Assembly (NCBI RefSeq): GCF_900496995.4
Contig: NC_044014.1
Span: forward strand, 24,016,234 to 24,080,233
Direction: 5' to 3'
DNA length: 64,000 nt
Origin: Aquila chrysaetos chrysaetos
Lineage: Eukaryota; Chordata; Aves; Accipitriformes; Accipitridae
A program made the translations under genes and the position numbers. Below are positions 50,401 to 59,400 of this stretch, piece by piece; position 1 is the stretch's first letter; the number at the start of each line of letters is the position of its first letter. Below the pieces are notes generated by a model that was given only the letters and a program-made list of their open reading frames with translations, was not told the DNA's origin and made no database searches.

Positions 50401-53400
50401 GAGATGCATGGAAATAGTTAGTTTGGGCTTTAGTTTTTTTTTTTTGAGCTGTTCTCTGATCTCTTATAGCACTTGGAGGGAGGATGGGACTTAATCATGG
50501 AAGAAAAGACTTTTTAGGGGAGTGCTTAAAGGGATGGTGGTGAAGGTCCAGGCAAGAAGGACTCTGACAACACCTGCTGCTGAAGTTAATTGTGAATTGT
50601 GTTTGCAGAGTCTTTGCAACAAGTAGTTTGAGCAGGCTAGCTCTAGCCTGGGGGAGTGTGGTTTGAATATGACCATCTGTTCTTTCTTGCAGATCCTGTT
50701 TGCCTGTGCAGAGGCCCTGTATGCACATGGATACAGTAATGATGCATGCCGCTTAACTGTAGAGCTTGCCAGGGACCTACTGGCCAACCCTCCAGATCTC
50801 AAAGTGGAGCAACCACCAACTAAGGTAGAGAGAGAGCTTGTCTAGTTTTGGGGGTAAAGTTAGAAGGAATATGTGGGATGGATAGAACAGCATTCCCAGG
50901 CATTTCTCATTCACTGTGATTCAGGGCACTTCACTGATGCTTCCTCTGGGTTGAACTTCTCTGGATGTCATTAATGTGCCTGATCACTGCGTGTGTGGGT
51001 GAAAAAAAAGGAGAAAGAAAATAACAGGCCATTCAGCAGGACTTGGAGTATTCAGAAACTCGAGTTTAATTAAAAGCTTCTTCACTTTTCCTTATGCTTC
51101 ACAGAGAAGCTTGGTTTGTCTGTTAAAAGCTGCAGCTCCTTTAGGAATCTATTTTAAATCAATTGAACAAAACACTGTATTTAACATCAGCTTCAAAGGA
51201 TGTTTTGTTTAAGAGATACCTGCTACTGTGTGCTATAAGAATATACAGCAGCTGTAAGAAGTCTTGATTTTTGTGCAGCTCTGTGCAGGTCACCCTGTTT
51301 CTTGTGATTCTCTCCAAAACCTTAGTCTCCTATTTCATAATGTGCACCACTGGAAATGTTAGAAGTTTTGCTTGTTCAGAACAGAGGGTTGGAAAGGAAA
51401 GAAATAAGTGTAAACTTCTGGAAAATCACTTGTAGTGGCACTGAGCAGTGTTTGTTGTATGGAAGGGTTCCCTTGGAAGGGACAGGCATGCAACATCTGC
51501 CTGCACAGCTTCAGTCCAGTAGTGGACATATGTCTTATCAACAGGCCAGCTCTTTCACTGTGTTGTGTTGGGGTGAGATAGGGGAAGTAACGATGTTCGT
51601 CAGTAACCACTGGGATTTGTGATTCCTCAGTAAAGGGAATAAAATTTATATATGTTTTATTCTTTCTCCTGCCTACTGATTATTGCAAAGGGTAGAAGGA
51701 CAAGCATAGAATCATTTAGGATATGTAGGAAAGTCTCCTGTGACAAGTTCCTCCTCAAACAGGGTAAAAAGAACAAGGTATCAACCAGCAAGCAGACATG
51801 GATGGCAACCAACACCTTGTCTAAAGCTGCTTTCTTGTTGACTGTGTTGAGTGAGCGGCTGGAGTACCACAACCTGGCCTTTCGAATAGGAATGTTTGCT
51901 CTGGAGCTGCAGAGACCACCTGCCTCTACAAAGGCTCTGGAGGTATGAAACATCTCAAAAAGGCAGTATCCATAAGCCCATAAGCAACATTGTGCTGCTT
52001 GAATGCTTTTGCTCATGTGGTTTCCATTTCAGCTCCTCAAGTTTGGTTATGCTTTTATATGTTTCCTTTAAATTGATTGCAGTGGGACAAAATGGATTGT
52101 GTGCATGTCCTATTAGCACACGTTGATCTGCCAGAAAAATTATTAGAAATATCACTTCATCTGGCATTACCTTCATTGATAGGAAGCTCAGACCTCATGT
52201 GCCATCAGGCCTTTGATCTCACATGAAGCTACAGGCTTGAAAATATTTAAATGAGTACAAAATCTTCTATGAATATATAGTTTTGATTAGAATAGCTTAC
52301 TTCTTATCTTAAAATATGTTTCCAGTTTGCTTGGCTAATCTGGGGAAAATAAAACCATTTGTAAATTGAACTGTCCATATTTGCATTGGTGAAATGGTTT
52401 GAAACTTACTCTTCAGGGTGAATTGGTGCAATTGTTACGTCTGAAAATAGTTGCTCTTGCTGATATCTCATTCATTGGCAAGTGAACGTGTGCACTGTGC
52501 AGGCATATTATTTTGGACACTGGTTGATTACTATTTGGCTTCCTGTTTAGAAAAAAGAAGTGTCCAATTAAGACCTTGTCTGTGTGATTTGCAGCCGCCT
52601 TGCTTTTCACTGCAGGGTTGTGCAGTCCCTGGAGGTGTGTATTGTTGCTAGGTATCCACCAACTACACTTGTTACGCTAATTATCTGTACTTCTTATGGT
52701 CTGATTAGAAGATTGTGAGGTTGGCAGTTACTTGCTACCTAAAAGAAAACAATCACTTTCACATGTTAAGAATGGAGAGAATGCAGGTATGGCAGAGTAG
52801 TGAAATGTAATGGTCTTCATCCTGGTGGCATGTGTGCTGCCACCCTGTGCCCATTCTTCTCCTAGTAAGTCTCTGTTGTCTTGAATGGGTATATCACTTA
52901 ACATAGCATCCTTTCTTCCTACAATTAAGAGTAATCACCTTTTCCACTGACTTATCCAGTCAAATGCTTTTCCTGATGTTCCTATGAAAGCTGATGCGTT
53001 TTTTTCTGTATGCAGCTCAAGAGTGATAATTTGAGTAAAAAAATGTGTGTATAAATATGAGGCAAGACTTGTATTAGATTTGAAAATCTGTATTCAGTGT
53101 GGAGAGAATGGTAAAAGTGGCTAGGGTGCTAAGAGTTGCTATAATTTAACAATCCAATAAAGACTGTTGCTGTACTTCATGTATAGGGAAAAATGGTCCA
53201 CTGCCCACAGGCCCTGTGCTGATGACAGCTTCTTCTGTTTCCTTGTGGATACTACCAGGTGAAGCTGGCATATCAGGAGTCTGAGATTGTAGCCCTCTTG
53301 AAGAAGATTCCCTTGGGCACTAATGAGATGAACACTATTCGAGGAAGAGCTGAAGAACTGCGAGAAGGGACACTATGCGATTACCGTCCTGTCCTGCCTC

Positions 53401-56400
53401 TGATGTTGGCTAGCTTTATATTTGATGTCCTGTGCACTCCAGGTACTGTCTGCATTGGCTTGAGTGTGTGAAAGGCATGTTCTGAGATGCCAGGTCTTGA
53501 GGGGTTTTCAAAGAGAAACTGTCTTCTCTATAAGAACAACCTAATCTTGATTCTTCACATGCTGTGGCTTCCACTTCCCTCCATATTGCTTTAGAGGTAC
53601 TTTGTGCCCCAATGGACTGCCTCTCCTTCTGCTTACGTTTGAAAAAAACCTGGAAACTTACCACATTTCAGCAGTCTGTGTGTATTTGTAAAATAGTTAC
53701 AAATGACTGACTTTTCTACTCTTACGCTGGTTATATTCAGAGGAAGCCAATATAAATCTAGTATTTAAAAAAAGAACACAACCTGGGATTAGTAGACTGA
53801 CTTGACAGTATACCTGCCTGGTTTGGAACCTTCTGAGTTTAGAGAGAAATGGAAAAAAAAACCCAAGATAGAGCTGTGGTCTTGAAACTGGTGCAAGGCT
53901 AGGAATAGGACCACAGGAAGCTCTGCAAATTTAGAAGGCTCTCAGAAATGGCTTTTGCCTTGAGGTCCTAGTTTTGAAAGCTGAGCAGTAATTCTATTGT
54001 CTTCTTTCAGTGGTTTCTCCTACAGGCTCTAGACCCCCAAGCCGTAATTGGAATAATGAAATGCCTGGAGACGAAGAGCTTGGTTTTGAGGCAGCTGTTG
54101 CTGCTCTTGGTAAGAATCTTTTACAAGAAAAGTCTTTCTTCATCTGTGTTCTGCATCCTGCCTCATTTTGGATGGTGAGAGTTAGTAGTTCATTCCAGTT
54201 TGGTGCAGAAATGAAAGTGTTTACATGGTTTGTCAGAACCAGGTGCAGAAGGATTCTACATGCTAGGATTGAGGTACCTTTGTGAAGCTGTGAAAAATGG
54301 AAGGGGGATGCGGGACAGGAACTGAGTGTTAAAGTAGTAACATGAATTTTAGCTTTCTTCTTGCTCTTTTGTTGCAGAAGATGTATTGCCTGGACTTTAA
54401 TGGAGGTGGATAATTTCAGAGAACAAAAGGCAATAATTTCAGAAGAGGTCTTTCAATGATAGCGAAAGACTAGCAGAAGTACTCGAGCATTATCATATAA
54501 TTCAGGGTCTTAGCATAATACTGGATTCTTGCCTTGTTTATCAGCTTCAGCAACAAAGCAGTAATTATATATAGTATGTTGACAATATTGTATGCCTGCG
54601 TTAAAGTAGCATGCAAAAAGGAATAGAATGGATTAAACAAGGCCTGTCCTCTGTTGCCTCATCTCTGAAAGGAGGAAGATGAGTTCTTTATGGTGTGGGA
54701 ATGTTGGCTCGTAGCATCTGCAGAAACTGGAAAAGTTTGTTTCAAGATGAAGTTGTGGGCTTGCCTAGACTCTTTTCCAGTGGCATAGATTAGGATCTGG
54801 TTATTCTGACAGTTGTAGCAAGCTTAGTATTCTGGGGACAGACAGCAGCTCCTGTTTGTTCATGACCTATTTCTGAAGTTAACAGAAAAATAGGGGAAAA
54901 AAAAATATCTTTTGCCTGTGACAATGAGGTGAATAAAATAGTCTGAGGTATAGATAGTGCTCAGAATGTGGTGTAGTCCCCTGGGCTCACTTATCTCTTC
55001 ATCCCCTCTTTTCTGGCCTGCAGGCATGAAAACAACTGTCAGTGAAGCAGAACATCCTCTGTTGTGTGAAGGCACCCGAAGGGAAAAAGGGGATCTGGCA
55101 CTAGCCCTGATGATTACTTACAAGGATGATCAGTCTAAGCTGAAGAAGGTGAGTTTCCCTTTAAAAGGAGAGAGAGAGATGCAGAGCAAACCATGTTTGG
55201 GTTTTGATGGATTTGATAGTTTTGCTAGTGAGCATAAGTTGCTGTGTCATGTACTGGTGATTTACAAGCTATGTTGTGGTATTTATATTCTTCCACTGAT
55301 GCAAAATCTGATTGCGCAGTGTGCATTGCCCTGGAAGAGGCACCCTTTCCGTAGGGTCTTAAGGTCCAGTCGGGAGATGCGTTCTCAGTGCTTTTAATAC
55401 TTTTGCTTATTTGCTAAAACAAGTCCTTTGTCCCAGGGGTTTTCAGTGTGCACTGCGTGTGTGGTCTGGGGATTGAGTCTGTTTTGCTGCAGGGATGTTG
55501 GCTTGCAGAACAGTATATCTAGCAAAGCCTTTGTTTCTTAACCTCTCACCTCTTTGATATACTAGTTCAGTCCACTTGTGCCTTAATTTCCTATGCAAGA
55601 GAGATAGTAAAACTCTGCCCTTCCACCCCAAAAGAGGAAAAAAATATCAAAAAATGCTGAAGCTTCAGGAAGGTTTCATTAATCTTTTATATTCAGAAAT
55701 GCTTCTACCCAGCAAGAATATTATTAGTGTCTTTCTGCCTCCTAAAGGAGAAGCACTTTTGCTATACTCTTCTCCAGGGAATAACAGGGACACTGTGATA
55801 TCAGTCATCTGCAAATAAATGCTCTGTCACACTCGTGGTGTTCGTTTCATCTGGAGAATGAACAGTAGAAATGGACAAACCCATAAAATGTGGTCATGCA
55901 TTTTTGCCCAATTATGTAATAAATAAGGACAATAAAGTGTTATTGTAGGCTGGTAGAAGGGAGTTTCTCTAGTGGCTTTACCAGTTTCTCAGTAATGGTC
56001 TGACAGGATTTTTTGAGTGGTGAGCACAGAATTTTGGTGACTTAAACAAGAACATCTAATGACTGGCAGAACTAAATATAAAGTCCTCCATTCTGTCCTT
56101 GATGTACCAGAAGTACTTCTTTATTGTGAGTTTTTGGTGCTTTTCAACTAAAGCCAGTGGCTGTTTGAAGTGAAAATGGGGATATTACTGAGTGCAAATG
56201 AATCTTTACTTCCTCAGTGATACAGACCACGTGGCTCTCAACTGTGCATTGCTGATCTTCAGTGCAGGAAGACGATGCCTAGTTTCTAGAGAATAAGCAT
56301 TGTCTTTTTTTCTCCAACAAATGGAATTTATTATGCACCAGGAAGCTGATTTGGTACTTTCCCTCTGTGTCTTGGTGTAATGCCTGTTCCCTTACCCTTC

Positions 56401-59400
56401 TGCTAAGCTCTTCTTTTATTTTTTTCTTTTTCCTTGCTGTTAAAGATTTTAGACAAACTCCTGGACAGAGAGAGTCAAACTCACAAACCACAGACTCTGA
56501 GTTCCTTCTACTCATCCAGCAAGCCTACAGTAGCAAACCAAAAATCTCCTTCCAAACACGCTGCCCAGTCCACTGCAGCTATCCAGCAGCTTCCAGGGAC
56601 TTCTGTCACTCAGCAAGCTACTGTAAGCACTGCAGTCCAGAGCAGTCCTGAGAACTTTGTGGAGAAGAGTGCACAGGGTAAGAGGTGCTTTGTAAGGGCT
56701 ATGCTGAAACCCTTCTGTTATCAGTGCAAAACTGGAACTGTACATTTTTGTCTGTTTTGGGAAGTAGTCAGAGTGATTATATTACCATCTGGCTGCTTGG
56801 TGGTTACTAGAAAGTCATTCCCCCATGATCTGTTTGGCTGTATCCATTTCTGTAAACATTCTTGTTGCATAGAAATTCAAGCTAATTTTCAGGTTTTCCT
56901 ATCTTGAGCCAGTTGTATAACCAGTTAACATAAAACTACTGTGACACCGTCTTTTAGGTTTGTATCACAGAGGTGCAGGATTTTAAAAAGTAACACACTG
57001 AGTCAGGTACCTTCATGCAAGTTAAATAACTAAGATTGCTGAAGAGCATTAGAGGTAAACGTGGTTTTCTTCAAGCTGTGCCTCCACTTTTGTGGCAAAC
57101 ATCACATACAGCAGCATTTGGTGGAAAGCAGGTGCTTTCTTAACTCTTCCTAAAGAGATCATTACTAGCTGAGGATGACTGCAATGCGGTTAGGGTTGCT
57201 GGAGCATTTTTATTCTAAAATTTTTCTGTAGTTGCAGCAAATTTTCCAAATCTTGAGTTGTTAAGGTCAAATGTTCTTGGCCTGGTATTGGATGATATGC
57301 TTAATACTGAAAGAAAACTGAGATAATCCTGCTCATAAATACCACTCGTTCCATAAAAATCCTGCATCTTTTGATGTTTATATCTTTTAAATGTCCACAT
57401 CTGATTTTAGAGATACAGAAACAAATCATAATGTTTACCTTGTCACTGTCCTGTTTATGCAGAGTGCTCTCAGAGGTCCCCCTGTGAGCCAGCTGCGGAG
57501 GCCACTGTCTTGAAACAAGAGGGAAAGGTCCCCAGTCGTCTGGCCCTTGGAAACCGAGGTGGATACAATGGGAGATGCTGGGGTTCACCTGTCAGGCAGA
57601 AGAAGAAACACACAGGTAGGAACAGACTAGTTCATACAGCATCTAGTGCTGTGCTGGCAGTCTGCTGGGCTTTCAGCAATTCCCTTGCTCTTTCATTCCA
57701 CTTGTCAGCCTTTCCTGTACTACGGAAGCAGTTGTCTCTGAGATGTTTGGCATGGAGAAATAGGTTTTACCCCACAGATTTCCTGCCCTGTTCTGTATGG
57801 GAATTTACCATACCTTTCTCACACTAGATATGTTCTGGGTGATGGATTAGGTATCTGGAGCTGAATGATGGCTGGACTCTGGGAGTGAAGCACTGTGCTC
57901 CTGGGTCCAGAAACAAATTCAGAGGAGCTGCCGCCTCTTTACGCTTCTCTTGGGAAGGTTATAAGTTAGAGGCCGGGGATGTGAAGAACCTTTGTGTAAA
58001 TTGTGCAGCATATACCAGAAGGGTTTTCTTCATGCTCATACAATCTGTGGAACTTGACTTCGTATGTGTATTTGCTTCTTGTTGTTGTTACACACTGCCA
58101 CAAAGCTTGGCAGGTGGAGCGAGGGGCTGAGATGGTGTGAAGGGGGAAGTAAAGATACATCGTTCTTGGACTCTTCTGCTTTTTAATCCAAGAGCTGCAA
58201 AATGACACTGATATCTGTGGCCAAACTGACTAATTTAATCTTGGTTTGCAAAGTTGAATGCCTGGCAGCTGTAAGGCTGACTGTCACTGACACAACTGAT
58301 CTTGGTTGGGACTGTAGGTGATGTGGGTAGGAGTTTACCTATCCACGTTACATTTACCAACCCTGGTGACGTTACTGTGTTGGTTCTGGTGTTGTAGGCA
58401 TGGCTAGTATTGACAGCAGCGCTCCTGAAACCACCTCTGACAGTTCTCCAACACTCAGTCGACGTCCACTACGTGGGGGATGGGCAACAACATCGTGGGG
58501 CAGAGGTCAGGACAGTGACAGCATCAGCAGTTCTTCAAGTGATTCGCTGGGATCTTCCTCTTCCAGTGGCAGTAGGAGAGCCAGTGGGGGAGCCCGCGCA
58601 AAGACTGTGGAAGTTGGCAGGTAATGAATAATACCAGTGCGCAGAGGCAATCTCTAGGCCTGATGTCAGGAAGCTAGCACATGTGCATCAGGAAGTACTT
58701 CTCTGGGAGAGTTTGCTTCCGTTCCTCTGGACCCTAAAGACAGGAAATCTGCACTCCAGCTAGTGAACTTGAGGTACTTGTTCCTGTCTGAAAGGTTCCT
58801 CTGTCTTTTTCTTCTAGGTATAAAGGGAGACGGCTGGAGAGCCATGCTCCTCATGTCCCAAACCAGCCCTCAGAGGCAGCTGCTCACTTCTACTTTGAAT
58901 TGGCCAAGACAGTCCTTATCAAAGCAGGTGGAAACAGCAGTACCTCTATCTTCACCCACCCTTCCTCCAGTGGTGGACACCAGGGACCACACCGCAACCT
59001 TCATCTCTGCGCCTTCGAGATTGGGCTGTACGCACTAGGGCTGCACAACTTTGTGTCTCCCAACTGGCTCTCTCGAACTTACTCCTCTCATGTCTCTTGG
59101 ATCACAGGTTACAGCAAAACTTTATCAGGAAGCTTACTTCTGGGCAGGAAGGAGGGGAGGGAGGCAAGCTTATTCCCCCAAATGGTGATGCTGATGTGCT
59201 GTGGTAACCATGTAAGCTGCTGGCACAGCTGGCAGTAGAAGCTGAGCACCAATGATTTACAGAGTGGTGCTTGCTTTGGCCTGGAAAGTTCCTGTGACCT
59301 GTTTCTTCTTGTTTGTACTGCAACATGCTTCAGTCTTCAAAGCCATAGACCACTTCTCACACAGAGACTGGTCTTAGTTTCTCCTTCAGGGGTCTGCTGA

